Shown: positions 21,712 through 32,121 of the stretch, piece by piece
Layout: each line of letters begins with the position of its first letter
Numbering within the stretch: position 1 is the first letter of the stretch
Assembly (NCBI RefSeq): GCF_033118175.1
Contig: NC_083688.1
Location: forward strand, 1,739,001-1,803,000
Reading direction: 5' to 3'
Length of the DNA: 64,000 nucleotides
Source of the DNA: Dama dama
Lineage: Eukaryota > Chordata > Mammalia > Artiodactyla > Cervidae
Position numbers and translations under genes: made by a program
The notes under the pieces: generated by a model
Told to the model about the DNA's origin: nothing
Seen by the model: the letters and a program-made list of their open reading frames with translations, nothing else
Databases searched by the model: none

Positions 21712-22085
21712 CCGTGTTAGTTTTCTGGGGTTGCCCTAACAAATTACCACCACCCGGGTGGCTAAAAACAACAGGAATTTATTCTCTCACAGCTTCGAAG
21801 GCGAGAAGTCTGAAATCAAGGTGTCAGCGGGGCAGGCTCCCTCCAAAGCCTCCAGAGAAGAATCTTTCTTGCCTCTTATAACTTCTGGTAGCTGTCAGCA
21901 ATCCTCAGTGCTCCTTGGCTTATAGACATGTCACTCCAATCTCCACCTTCATCACGGCCACGTGGCATTGCCCACGTAGGTGTCTGTCTCCATCTCTCCT
22001 CTCCTTAGGAGGACATCTCATCTTAACTAATTACGTCATCCTATTTCCAAATAGGATCTCATGCCTTGATGTTCCAGGTGGCCAT
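21712..22085 (-). mobile_element. MaLR LTR (MLT1 type)
   Basis: TGTTAGTTTTCTGGGGTTGC, CTTGGCTTATAGACATGTCA, CATCTTAACTAATTACGTCA and CTATTTCCAAATAGGATCTC are antisense MLT1. Confidence 0.78.
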
Positions 22086-22509
22086 GAATGTGGAGGGCTT
22101 TCTGAAACCCAGAATGCCCACTCTTCTGAGGGCAGACAGCTGGAAAGGGAGGAGCCTGAGTTCCAACCCAAGAGCGTCTTTGTGGAGGTTCACTCCCGTT
22201 CTGCGCCCCCCGACTGCCTCCCGTGGAGCGCCTGGAGCGTCAGCCCACAAAGAGGTGCCAGGTGGCCTGGGGCACCGGGCCTCCACGGCTGGACCAAGCC
22301 GTGGCGGGAGATCAGATGAGATGGAGTTGCAATGAGGGTCCGTGAGCCCCGCCTTCTCCACTGTGAACCTGCCGCGAAGGCCTTTCCTCTAGGTCCTGCG
22401 AGCGCCCTCATCCCATTAGGGTGAGTCCTCGCTCCAAGCCGCCTCAGCCCCGGTTCTTGTTTCTCCCTGGAACCAATGTCTCCTCTCTGCACCTTCTCTT
22501 CTTTGACGA
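22086..22509. other. unassigned sequence
   Basis: Moderately CpG-rich at 22180-22300; nothing recognised. Confidence 0.4.
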
Positions 22510-22635
22510 TAAGTCTTATTCTTCTCGGGCTTAGCCTTGACCTCCTACAGGCCAGGCACCCTGCTTCACTCTTCTGCGCTCCCAGCGCCTAACAGGGCAC
22601 ATCGTAGGTGCGCTGTAAATGCATCATTCCACAGA
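22510..22635 (+). mobile_element. L2 3' end
   Basis: CCTCCTACAGGCCAGGCACC, CCCAGCGCCTAACAGGGCAC, ATCGTAGGTGCGCTGTAAAT. Confidence 0.7.
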
Positions 22636-22639
22636 TAGC

Positions 22640-23120
22640 TAGCCTATGCGATTCTGTGCTGGAAACTGGAAACATAGCCAGGGATGAGACGCCGGCTGGT
22701 GGGACAACAGACAGACACACAGACAGCCACGGGGACGCACAGGGGACTGTGGGAGCCAGAGGCAGAGAAGGCTCTCACCCCCGGGCGTGATGGGTGAGGG
22801 GGTGCGGTGATGGAGAGGGGGGCAAGGTCCCTGCGCCTGGACCAGGCAGCAGGGGCAAAGCCCTGTGGGAAGGAGCGAGAGCTCGGAGGTTTGCAGAGCT
22901 GCAGGAAGCTGCGTGAGGCCAGGGCCGCGTCCAGAGAGCTGCGGGAAGGGGCTGGGATGATGGAGGGATCCCGGTGAGGGAGCTGGGATACCCCTCCTTG
23001 AAACAGACACACTGGGGCGGGAGGAGGCACTCTAGAGTTTTGAACAAGGGACTGAGTGTGGTAGAAAGCTATTCTTGGTAGCAGGATGGAGTGAGGCTGG
23101 AGGCAGGGAGGCAGGAAGGA
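22640..23120 (-). mobile_element. possible decayed L2
   Basis: CAGGGGCAAAGCCCTGTGGG and nearby wording resemble antisense L2, but the match is weak and the stretch could be unique DNA. Confidence 0.35.
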
Positions 23121-23616
23121 GGCCAGACTGTGCTCCCGTGGGCTGGGTGGATTTGCTGGTGGCAGAGGGGGAAGAGGGGGAGATGTGAATATCGCTAAAT
23201 GCTCGATGAACTGAATCCCATACTGACCTGCAGGACTTAAGGCAACCTCAGTGCAAGGAGAAAGAGCTGTGTCTTGGGGAACTTCTGACTCCTTGCTGAG
23301 TGTGAGAGAGGGTCCTTCCTGCGGGGGGCGGGGATGTGAGGGGCCGGGGGATGGAAGAGGAGCAGTCTCCATCTGCCACAGCTTTGTGACGGAGCTGGAC
23401 TGCCCATTCCCCATGCGGTAGGTTCCCGCCTGTGGTCAGAAGCCCCCAGCAGACAGGGGCGGCGTGTCTGCAGAATCCACATATACTGCGTGGTCAAGAG
23501 CTTACCAACCGATACTCGTAGATGCCAAGGGAGCCCAGGCTCTGCCTTTGCGGCCAAAGCTCAGCAGGGGCTCCACGGACTCCTGCAGGTACCACCCAAG
23601 CCACCCATGGCCGGCA
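23121..23616. other. unassigned sequence
   Basis: Nothing recognised. Confidence 0.4.
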
Positions 23617-23895
23617 TGTATTTTAAAAATTTTTTAAAACAAATTATTTGGCCGTGTCAGGTCCTCGAGTAGAGGCGCACGGATCTTTGTCGGGTCATGC
23701 GGGATCTTTTGTTGTGGCACTCAGACGCGCTAGTTGTGGTGCGCGGGCTCCAGAGTACACAGGCTTCGGTAGCTGCCGCGTGCAGATGTAGTTGCCCCTG
23801 GGCATGTGGGATCTTACTTTCCCGACCAGGACTGAACCCACATCCCCTGAAGTGCAAGGCAGGTTTTTAACCACTGGACCACCGGGGAAGTCCCA
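23617..23895 (-). mobile_element. CHR-type SINE, long form
   Basis: Antisense element running from a T/A-rich tail (TTTTTTAAAACAAATTATTT) through GGGCATGTGGGATCTTACTT to CCACTGGACCACCGGGGAAG. It contains a second GCGGGATCTT segment, as in longer CHR variants. Confidence 0.82.
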
Positions 23896-23904
23896 GGGCT
23901 GACA

Positions 23905-24115
23905 TGTATTGACAGCTCACCGTTTACTCGATTCTGTGGCTCTATGCATCATCTTATCTGACTCGCACCACGGCCCCTTGAGGGGGGCAGTCATACCCAT
24001 TTGTCAGATGCAGAAACTGAGGCTCCAACAGGGGAAGTGACCTCTCAAGGTCACACATCTAGGAAGCGGCAGAGCTGGGGCTCGAATACTTGCTCTCCTG
24101 ACTCCCAAGCCCAGA
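23905..24115 (-). mobile_element. MIR
   Basis: TCTATGCATCATCTTATCTG, CAGATGCAGAAACTGAGGCT, CCTCTCAAGGTCACACATCT and GGGGCTCGAATACTTG. Confidence 0.85.
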
Positions 24116-24654
24116 CCTGTGCCTCCAACCCCTGGAAGATGCCCTTTACTCAGACTACGGATCTCTCTGGAAGATAACCTTCTCCTTGAGCAGCAGAACC
24201 AGGTGGGAAAGCGCCCCACGCCCCTGTCCAAAGAGTGAAGGAAGGAAGACTGACGGTCCTCTCTTTCCCTGGCTTCCCGTTACCAAGTATGTATTTTTTC
24301 TAATCGGCCTCTCTGCTGATGGTTATCTGGCTTTGCGAGAGAGTGAAAGAGACTTTGTGTCAAATGCTGAAAAATGACTTTTCAGGCAGCCTCTCTGTCT
24401 CCTGAAAGAAGGTGACGTGCTTGGAGCATACAAATCACTCAGCACTTGGGCTTCTCGAGGCGAGGAACAAGTGTGTTTAGATTGCTAAAACCACTTCCGT
24501 CCCTTCCCAAGGTCACAGGTAGGCACCCTGCCTTGTCAGCACCTGCAGGGCGGCAAGGCCCAGAGGGGAGAGCTGAGATGGCCCTGGGCAGTGGGTCTAG
24601 GGGGTGGGGGCCCCAGGAGGGGCTCCCGGATGCAGAAGATGTGAAACTCTAGAA
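24116..24654. other. unassigned sequence
   Basis: Nothing recognised. Confidence 0.4.
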
Positions 24655-24750
24655 GGAAGGCTGGCCTGGGATTCCAGGTCTCCATCTGCCTATAGTGAGC
24701 TGTGTGACTTTGGAGAAGTTACTTCGCCTTTCTAGACCTTCGGATCCCGC
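24655..24750 (+). mobile_element. MIR core
   Basis: AGTGAGCTGTGTGACTTTGG then AGAAGTTACTTCGCCTTTCT. Confidence 0.75.
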
Positions 24751-24815
24751 ACTGTGTATACTCCCACAAACTCTGCTTGCCATTCATTCAGACGGATGTT
24801 CTGATAACTGGTACT

Positions 24816-26580
24816 CAGTTCAGTTCAGTTCACTTCAGTTGCTCAGTCGTGTCTGACTCTTTGTGACCCCATGGACTGCAGCATGCCAGGCTTCCCTGTT
24901 TATCACCAACTCCCGGAGCTTGCTCAAACTCATGTCCATTGCGTCAATGATGCCATCCAACCATCTTATCCTCTGTTGTCCCCTTCTCCTCCTGCCCTCA
25001 ATCTTTCCCCGCATCAGGGTCTTTTTCGATGAGTTAGTTCTTCGCATCAGGTGGCCAAAGGATTGGAATTTCAGCTTCAGCATCAGTCCTTCCAGTGAAC
25101 ATTCAGGACTGATTTTCTTTAGGATGGACTGGTTGGATCTCCTTGCAGTCCAAGGATCTCTCAAGACTCTTCTCCAACACCACAGTTCAAAAGCATCAAT
25201 TCTTCTGCTTTAAGCTTTCTTCATAGTTCAACTCTCACATCCATACATGACCACAGGAAAAACCATAGCCTTGACCAGATGGACTTTTGTTAGTAATGTC
25301 TCTGTTTTTTAATATGCTGTCTAGGTTGGTCAGAGCTTTTCTTCCAAGGAGCAAGCATCTTTTAATTTCATGGCTGCAATCAACATCTGCAGTGATTTTG
25401 GAGCCCCCCAAAATAAAGTCTTTCACTGTTTCCATTGTTTCCCCATCTATTTGCCTTGAAATGACGGGACCATGATAAGAAGCCATGATCTTAGTTTTCT
25501 GAATGTTGAGCTTTAAGCCAACTTTTTCACTCTCCTCTTTCACTTTCATCAAGAGGCTCTTTAGTTCTTCTTCACTTTCTGTCATGAGGGTGGTATCATC
25601 TGCGTATCTGGGGTTATTGATATTTCTCCCAGCAATCTTGATTCCAGCTTGTGCTTCTTCCAGCCCTGCATTTCTCATGATGTACTCTGCATAGAAGTTA
25701 AATAAGCAGGGTGACAATATACAGTCTTGATGTACTCCTTTTCCTATTTGGAACCAGTACGTTGTTCCATGTCCAGTTCTAACTGTTGTTTCTTGACCTG
25801 CATGCAGATTTCTCAGGAGGCACGTCAGGTGGTCTGGTATTCCGATCTGTTTAAGAATTTTCCAAAGTTTGTTTCCACAGTTTACACACAGTCAAAGGCT
25901 TTGACATAGTCAATAAAGCAGAAGTAGATGTTTTTCTGGAACTCTCTTGCTTTTTCGATGATCCAATGGATGTTACCAATTTGATCTCTGGTTCCTCTGC
26001 CTTTTCTAAATCCAGCTTGAACATCTGCAAGTTCTCGGTTCATGTACTGTTGAAGCCTGGCTTAGAGAATTTTGTGCATTACTTTGCTAGCATGTGAGAT
26101 GAGTGCAATTGTGCACTAGTTTGAACATTCTTGGCATTGCGTTTCTTTGGGATTGGAATGAAAACTTTTCCAGTCCTGTGGCCAGTGCTGAGTTTTCCAG
26201 ATTTGCTGGCATATTAGGTGCAGCAGTTTCACAGCATCATCTTTTAGGATTTGAAATAGCTCAACTGGAATTCTATCACCTCCACTAGCTTTGTTCGTAG
26301 TGATGCTTCTTAAGGCCCACTTGACTTCGCATTCCAGGATGTCTGGTTCTAGGTGAGTGATCGCGCTATTGTGGTCATCTGGGTCATGAAGATCTTTTTT
26401 TGTACAGTTCTTTTGTGTATTCTTGCCCCCTCTTCTTAATCTCTTCTTCTTCTGTTAGGTCCACACTATTTCTGTCTTTTATTGAGCCCATCTTTGCATG
26501 AAATGTTCCCTTGGTATCTAATTTTCTTGAAGAGATCTCTAATCTTTCCCATTCTATTGTTTGCCTCTATTTCCTTGCAT
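24816..26580 (-). mobile_element. BovB LINE, 5'-truncated, with target duplication
   Basis: A 1.77-kb antisense copy of the RTE-clade BovB retrotransposon covering the 3' UTR and the C-terminal part of the reverse transcriptase. Read on the minus strand, 25717-25235 encodes an RT palm segment with the catalytic YADDTTL motif. Farther 5' the frame is broken by indels, so the copy is dead. It is flanked by TGATAACTGGTACT (24802-24815) and TGATAATGGGTACT (26581-26594), 12/14 identical, marking target-primed insertion into an older repeat. Confidence 0.93.
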
Positions 26581-26594
26581 TGATAATGGGTACT

Positions 26595-26680
26595 GGTGCT
26601 CAACAATTCCTGGGGGCAGAATTTACTGAGCGTCCACTGGGTGTAGGGAAGAGAATGGATCCTGGGACACACCAGAGAGG
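26595..26680 (-). mobile_element. older repeat interrupted by BovB (L2/MIR-like)
   Basis: ATTTACTGAGCGTCCACTGG continues sequence from before the BovB (CATTCATTCAGACG). Family uncertain. Confidence 0.4.
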
Positions 26681-26835
26681 GCTTGGATTCAGCGTCTGGA
26701 CTGGGTTCCCATCCTGGTCCTACCACTCAAGCTGTGTGACCCTGGGTTTGTGTCTCGCCCACTCTGAACCTGTTTTCTCATCTGTCACCTGGGGAAATAA
26801 TCGAGACAACCTCACCAGGGGCTGAGGCGAAGCCG
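26681..26835 (+). mobile_element. MIR
   Basis: CTACCACTCAAGCTGTGTGA, CCCTGGGTTTGTGTCTCG, TTTTCTCATCTGTCACCTGG. Confidence 0.8.
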
Positions 26836-26889
26836 AGGGTTTGGGATGATACCTGCACGTTCTCAGTATTGGTACCGTCACGGTGGCTG

Positions 26890-27004
26890 CTTCTTAGCTG
26901 TGCTGACTATGCGGGTCTCCTAGCCTCTCCAAGCCTTGGTTTCTTCCTCTGTGCAAAAGGGGATAAGGATTTAAAAACGCAAGTACTTAAAATGCTTGAC
27001 ATGT
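26890..27004 (+). mobile_element. MIR 3' half
   Basis: CCTAGCCTCTCCAAGCCTTG, GTTTCTTCCTCTGTGCAAAA, then TACTTAAAATGCTTGACATG. Confidence 0.7.
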
Positions 27005-27015
27005 ATTAGGATCTT

Positions 27016-27619
27016 TGTTGTTCAGTCACTAAGTCCTGTTTAACTCTTTTCAATCCCATGGGCTGCAGCACATGAGGCTTCCCTGTCCTTCACCATCTCC
27101 CAGAGTTTACTCAAACTCATGTCCGTTGAGTTGGTGATGCCATCCAACCATCTCATCCTCTGTTGCTCCCTTCTCCTACTGCCCTCAATCTTTCCCAGCA
27201 TCAGGGCCTTTTCCAATGAGTTGGCTCTTTACATCAGGTGGGCAAAGTATTGAAGCTTCAGCATCAGTCCTTCCAATGAGTATTCAGGATTAATTTCCTT
27301 TAGGATGGACTGGTTCGATCTCTTTGCAGTCCAAGGGACTCTCAAGAGTCTTTGCCAACACCACAGTTCAAAAGCATCAATTTTTCTGCATTAAGCTTTC
27401 TTGATAGTCTCAACTCTCACATCCATACATGACTACTGGAAAAACCATAGCTTTGACTAGACAGACCTTTGTCGACAAAGTGATGGTTCTGCTTTTTAAT
27501 ACTCTGTCTAGGTTTCTCATAGCATTTTTCCAAGGAGCAAGTGTCTTTTAAATTCATGGCTGCAGTCACCATCTGCAGTGATTTTGGAGCCCAAGAAAAT
27601 AAAGTCTGTCACTGTTTCC
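27016..27619 (-). mobile_element. BovB LINE 3' end with target duplication
   Basis: A 604-bp antisense copy from TGTTGTTCAGTCACTAAGTC to GTCTGTCACTGTTTCC. Flanked by ATTAGGATCTT (27005-27015) and ATTAGGGTCTT (27620-27630), 10/11. Confidence 0.93.
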
Positions 27620-27689
27620 ATTAGGGTCTTAATCATGCATAGATGTTATTCTGGCTCTTTACAGAAAAATAGTTTGTTTTTACAATTAT

Positions 27690-27772
27690 TTTTTTATTGA
27701 AGTAGAGTTAATTTGCAATGCTGTGTTAATTTCTGCTATACATCAACAAAATTTGGATATATATATATGTAT
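27690..27772 (-). mobile_element. L1 3' end
   Basis: TTTTATTGAAGTAGAGTTAA then TTTGCAATGCTGTGTTAATT, ending in a TATATA tract. Confidence 0.75.
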
Positions 27773-27775
27773 ATA

Positions 27776-27905
27776 GTTGTTGTTTAATCACTAAGTCGTG
27801 TCCAGCTCTTTGCAACCCCATGGGCTGCAGCACACCAGGCTTCCTGTCCTTCACTGTCTCCTGGGGTTTGCTCAGATTCATGTCCATTGAGTCAGTGATG
27901 CTGGT
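27776..27905 (-). mobile_element. short BovB 3' end
   Basis: TTGTTTAATCACTAAGTCGT, GGGCTGCAGCACACCAGGCT, TCATGTCCATTGAGTCAGTG. Only about 130 bp, inserted next to the AT-rich L1 tail. Confidence 0.85.
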
Positions 27906-27929
27906 AACATATATAAACCCTTTTAAAAA

Positions 27930-28048
27930 GAATTGGGGGATGGGGATTGACAACATACAGAATTCACACTGTGTGTAAAACAGATGACTGACAAGAGCCC
28001 AGTGTACGGCACAGGGGGCTCTACTCAGCGCTTCCGAGCTGCGGTGTG
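27930..28048 (+). mobile_element. L1 3' UTR fragment
   Basis: TGTGTAAAACAGATGACTGA then GTACGGCACAGGGGGCTCTA matches ruminant L1 3' UTR, sense orientation. Confidence 0.6.
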
Positions 28049-28405
28049 GGGAGACTCCTGAGAGCCCCTGGGCTGCAAGGAGATCCAACCAGGCCATCCT
28101 TAAGCAGATCAGTCCTGGGTGTTCACTGGAAGGACTGACGCTGAAGCTGAAGCTCCAATACTTTGGCCACCTGTTGGAAAAACCCTGATGCTGGGAAAGA
28201 TTGAAGGTGGGAGGAGAAGGAGACGACAGAGGATGAGATGGTTGGATGGCATCACCGACTCAACAGACGTGAGTTTGAGCAAATTCCAGGAGATGGTGAA
28301 GGACAGGGAGGCCTGGCGTGCTGCAGTCCATGAGATTGCAAAAAGTCGGATGTGACTGAGTGACTGAACAAGAACAAAAAATAAATACATAAATAAATAA
28401 AGAAA
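28049..28405 (+). mobile_element. BovB LINE 3' end with A-rich tail
   Basis: Sense copy: GGCTGCAAGGAGATCCAACC, TACTTTGGCCACCTGTTGGA, TGAGATGGTTGGATGGCATC, GTCGGATGTGACTGAGTGAC, then an AAAT-rich tail from about 28366. Confidence 0.9.
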
Positions 28406-29762
28406 ATTCTTTTCCATTGTGGTTCATCACAGGATTAAAATGTCAGTTTTTATGTGTAAGTGATACTTGGCGATCCTTCAAACATTTACCATGAGGAAAT
28501 GCCTAGTGGATCTGTCTCAGTATCAACAATGGATTGATCAGAAAGTCCTATTTTCCAATGAGGGTCCACTCAGAATGAGGCTCCACCAGAACAAGGGCCC
28601 TGTGGAGCTCAGGGCTCCGGGAGAATGCCCCGAGCAGGCCCCAGGAGACAGCACATGCCCTGGGCTTCGATGCCAGCTCCAGTGCCCCCAGGGCAGGGGT
28701 CCTGCCTGCCTGCTTCCTGGAGTGCCAGTGGGGTGGGCAGTGGCCCCACCCGTGGAGGGGAGTGGGCTCCAGAGCAACAGGTGAGAGACGGAGCAGTGGC
28801 CGGACTCTCAGCCGCAGAGGGCGCCCGTCACTGTTCACCCCCGTTTTCACTTTCCTGGCTAAAAAATCACAGAGAAACCATATAACTGGGCCTTAAAAAA
28901 TACAGGCGAATTTGTGATGCCGGACGAGGACTGCCAGGCCTGTCCTCACGCAGTAGCAAAACAAACAGCCCTCCTGAGCCAGGAAACACTCTAAAATTAG
29001 GGAGCAGGCGGGCAGAATAAGATGCCCGGGATCAGAAGACACAGCGGAGTGAGAGGCCGAGAATGGGCGTCCGGCAGGACAGGGTCCGGGCGTCACTTGA
29101 CAACTGGGCGGCCCTGGGCCTTCTACCTCTCGCCTGGCCCCACTTAACTCCTTGGGTGCTGCGAGGGTCTAATGAAATCACGGAGGGAAAAGATTTGCTA
29201 TTTGCCAAGAAGCAGCGTGAAGTGATGACAGGAAGGCGTCTCCCCGCCCCCTCTGCCCAGACGCCTGCTGCAGCAGGAGCCTGGGGTGGCGGCAGGCCGG
29301 GGGACAGTGAGGAAGCCGCTCTCCATCGGTCCACCCCCCCCACCTCCATCCGCCTCATCCCCTCCCCAGTGGGCCTGGATTGAGGCCGGGATGCCTGTCG
29401 AACACGGCCCAGGTGCGGGGCCGGTGGGCTGTGTAGCTGGACTCAGAGAGGAGCACCTTGGAGAGAAGAGAAGCGGGATCCAGGGGGAGGATCCCGGGGC
29501 CGAGCAGAGACAGAGGCGCTGGGCGCGAGCTGGCAGCTCGGGGGGCAGAGGGGCAGACAGATGATACAAGCGGAAGATGGGGGTCCCGGCATTGAGGAGG
29601 GGGCCCAGCAACGGCTCTCTTGGGGCGCGTGTCGCTCAGCTGTGGGAAGGAAGGACGCCAGACCCCGTGTGGATGCTCTGTGTCTCCAAGCTTGTAAATG
29701 AAGTGAAAAAGACATAGACCTGTGTCCTGCTAGAGCAAACATTTTTATACACAACAGAAGAT
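28406..29762. other. unassigned GC-rich sequence
   Basis: No repeat recognised over more than 1.3 kb; 29040-29640 is CpG-rich (see findings). Open frames on both strands look like chance frames. Confidence 0.4.
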
Positions 29763-29774
29763 GCACACTAATGT

Positions 29775-29996
29775 GTGTGTGTGCTAAGTCGCTTCAGTCG
29801 TGTCTGACTCTTTGCAACCCTATGGACTGTAGCCCGCCAGGCTCCTCTGTCCCTGGGATCCTCCAGGCAGGGATACTGGAGTGGGTTGCCGTGCCTCCTC
29901 TGGGCGATCTTCCCTGCTCCAGGACTGAACCTGCGTCTCTTAACATCCCCTGCATTGGCAGGCGGGTTCTTTAACACTAGTGCCACCCAGGAAGCC
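29775..29996 (-). mobile_element. Bov-tA SINE
   Basis: Antisense element from TGTGTGTGTGCTAAGTCGCT to TGCCACCCAGGAAGCCCA. Possible target duplication CACACTAATGT (29764-29774) and CACATTAATAT (29997-30007), 9/11. Confidence 0.93.
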
Positions 29997-30079
29997 CACA
30001 TTAATATCTCAAACAGATAAAAGGGAGCTTCTCTGGTTAAACAGTGGGTTTGAGACCCACACCCCATTTATGAGACGCC

Positions 30080-30230
30080 CCCAAGTCTGCTCCTGCCACT
30101 TACCTGCAAGGTGATGGGTTCGAATTATTTGACCTCTCTAAGGCTCTGTTTCATCATCTGTAAAATGGGGGCAATGCTCGAACTTGGTGAAGATTAAGAT
30201 GAAAGAAGATGTGCCTGACGCGGAGTAAAA
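30080..30230 (+). mobile_element. MIR
   Basis: CTGCTCCTGCCACTTACCTG, TTTCATCATCTGTAAAATGG, GGGCAATGCTCGAACTTGGT. Confidence 0.78.
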
Positions 30231-30909
30231 CCCACATATGTCCCCATTACAACGGTGCTTATTATGGGGCTCCCTCATGCTCAGGGCCCCCGTAGGTCCC
30301 TTGGGTACCACCCCTGGAGACATCTGCCAGAGGCCTCATCATGCAGAGCATCCTCTGACTCTGAACTTCTCAGCCTCCTGGACCTGGTGTGTCCCTGGGT
30401 CGCTTGCTTGGCGATGCTGCCTTTGCGTGATGGGAGTGGTGCCCCGTGCCACCATCCCCGTGTTTGTGGTGACAGAGCCTAGCGGGAGCGGGCGGCAGCC
30501 CGCTTCTCATCTCCCCCGCGCCCCAGGTCCCCTCCTCCACTATCTCTCACCTCAGGCTGTCTCAGCCACAACGCTCCGGACTTTATTTAATCATCTCCAT
30601 TGTCTGCGCCACGCGGGTAATCTCGGCTTGGAACACGTGTTAACAGAAAGTTTTATCAGGAGCCAGCCTCCCTCCCTGCTTGGTCAGATAAGATGCTTAC
30701 ACTTCCTGGGCTCAGCCTTGGACAGCGGATCCCGTGGGAATTGATCCCTGGGTGACCGCGCCGTCAGCTGCAGGAGGACAGGCTGGGTGTGAGGACAGTC
30801 CTAGGGAGCTCCCCAGACCCGGGTGAGGCCCCTCAGGAGCTCTGCTGCTTCCCCTCCCTCCCAGGGACCCCTTGAGACCCCATCAGGTGTAGGGCAGGGG
30901 GAAGGTGCG
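30231..30909. other. unassigned sequence with motif-rich core
   Basis: No repeat recognised. The 30560-30725 part is discussed as a possible regulatory element. Confidence 0.4.
30632..30692. promoter_or_regulatory. possible E-box/GATA motif cluster
   Basis: AACACGTGTT (perfect palindromic CACGTG E-box, 30632-30641), TTATCA (30653-30658) and AGATAAG (30686-30692). Regulatory role is inference. Confidence 0.25.
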
Positions 30910-31100
30910 CCTCGGTTCTAGATTCAAATCCCATCTCCGCCTCTTCCTAATCGTGGGCTTGTGCGGAGTCATGTCCCTTTTCTGGGTTTTGGTCAGCTCG
31001 TTATAAAGTAAAAGAGCCATCTGCTTCCCAGACAAAGTGAGGTTAAATGAGATTATGAGCATGAATTATCTGGAAACTAGTAAGTAAACAGTTTTCGCCC
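30910..31100 (+). mobile_element. MIR
   Basis: GGTTCTAGATTCAAATCCCA, CCGCCTCTTCCTAATCGTGG, AAGTGAGGTTAAATGAGATT. Confidence 0.72.
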
Positions 31101-31114
31101 TTTCCTTCTTACCT

Positions 31115-31530
31115 GGTTTAACTTTCTAGAGCTGGTCTATCAAAGTGGCTTAAAACAGCGGATGTTTGTTCTCTGCAGTCCTGAAGGCAGGAAGTCCAAA
31201 ATCAAAGGGTGGTCGGGGCTGTGCTCCCTCTGAAGACTCTAGGGAAGCATCCTCTCAGCCTCTTCCAGCTTCTGGCAGTCACCAGCCACCCTGAGCGTCC
31301 TTGGCTTGCCGAGGCCTCACCTCCCGTCCCTGCCTCCATCCTCACGGGGCTTCCTTTCTCTGTGTCTCTGCATCCCAGTTTCCCTCTCCTTCTAAGAACA
31401 CCAGCCTTGTTGCGTCCAGACCCATCCTCATCTTAACTTGATTGCGCCTGCAGAGACCCTCTTTCTAAATAAGGTCCCAGGTCCTAGGGATGAGGACTTT
31501 AGCGTGTCTCCTGGGGAGAGGCGGTTCACC
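31115..31530 (-). mobile_element. MaLR LTR (MLT1 type)
   Basis: AAAGTGGCTTAAAACAGCGG, GGAAGTCCAAAATCAAAGGG, CTTCCAGCTTCTGGCAGTCA, CCATCCTCACGGGGCTTCCT and CCCTCTTTCTAAATAAGGTC are antisense MLT1. Confidence 0.82.
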
Positions 31531-32121
31531 CCACAGCACCACCTTGGCCAAGCCCTCTTAAGTCCGGTGGTGAACACTCTCCTTGTCCTTGGAAACAGCC
31601 TCTGTCTCTAAGCTCACTGGCTCAGAGTGGCATATGCCTGGATCTCACACCTTCTCACGGCCTCCAAGAGGGGTGTGCAGTCAGCAGGTAAGCCAGTCTC
31701 TCCTTGCTGCTTCAGCCTGTTCTAAGCCGAGGGCGGGTGTGTAAATAGATAACAGCATTTATGTGAGACGGAAGGCCATGTCAGAGAGATGTGCACTTAT
31801 AGAAGGGAAGACACAGTGTCCCTCTCACACTAGGGAGAGGCAAAATCAGGCGAGCTCTCAAGGGACGAGTTGCCAAGCCTGGAAGAACGCAGAGGATGAG
31901 AATGGCCTTCTGGGCAGAGGGGATGGACGGGGCAATGGCCTGGAGGAAGGGATACTCTTAGCTGTCCCGGGGTGGGTGGGCAGCCCTGGGAGGCGGGGTC
32001 CAGCCTGAGTGTGTGCTGCGGGGATGGAGCTCTTAGGAGACATGGCTTGAAGGGCAACTGGACTGACCCCTGGAAGAACTGGCTAAGGAGCACAGATCGT
32101 CTTCAGGCCAGTGAAGGTTGT
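31531..32121. other. unassigned, possible decayed L2
   Basis: GGGGCAATGGCCTGGAGGAA and nearby phrases hint at antisense L2; weak. Confidence 0.35.

Noticed and set aside
22644..23414. 256-codon antisense open frame
   Set aside because: Proline/serine-rich chance frame in GC-rich DNA, overlapping possible L2; no domain.
25235..25717. Reverse-transcriptase frame with YADD
   Set aside because: Real homology, but to a dead 5'-truncated BovB; not a host gene.
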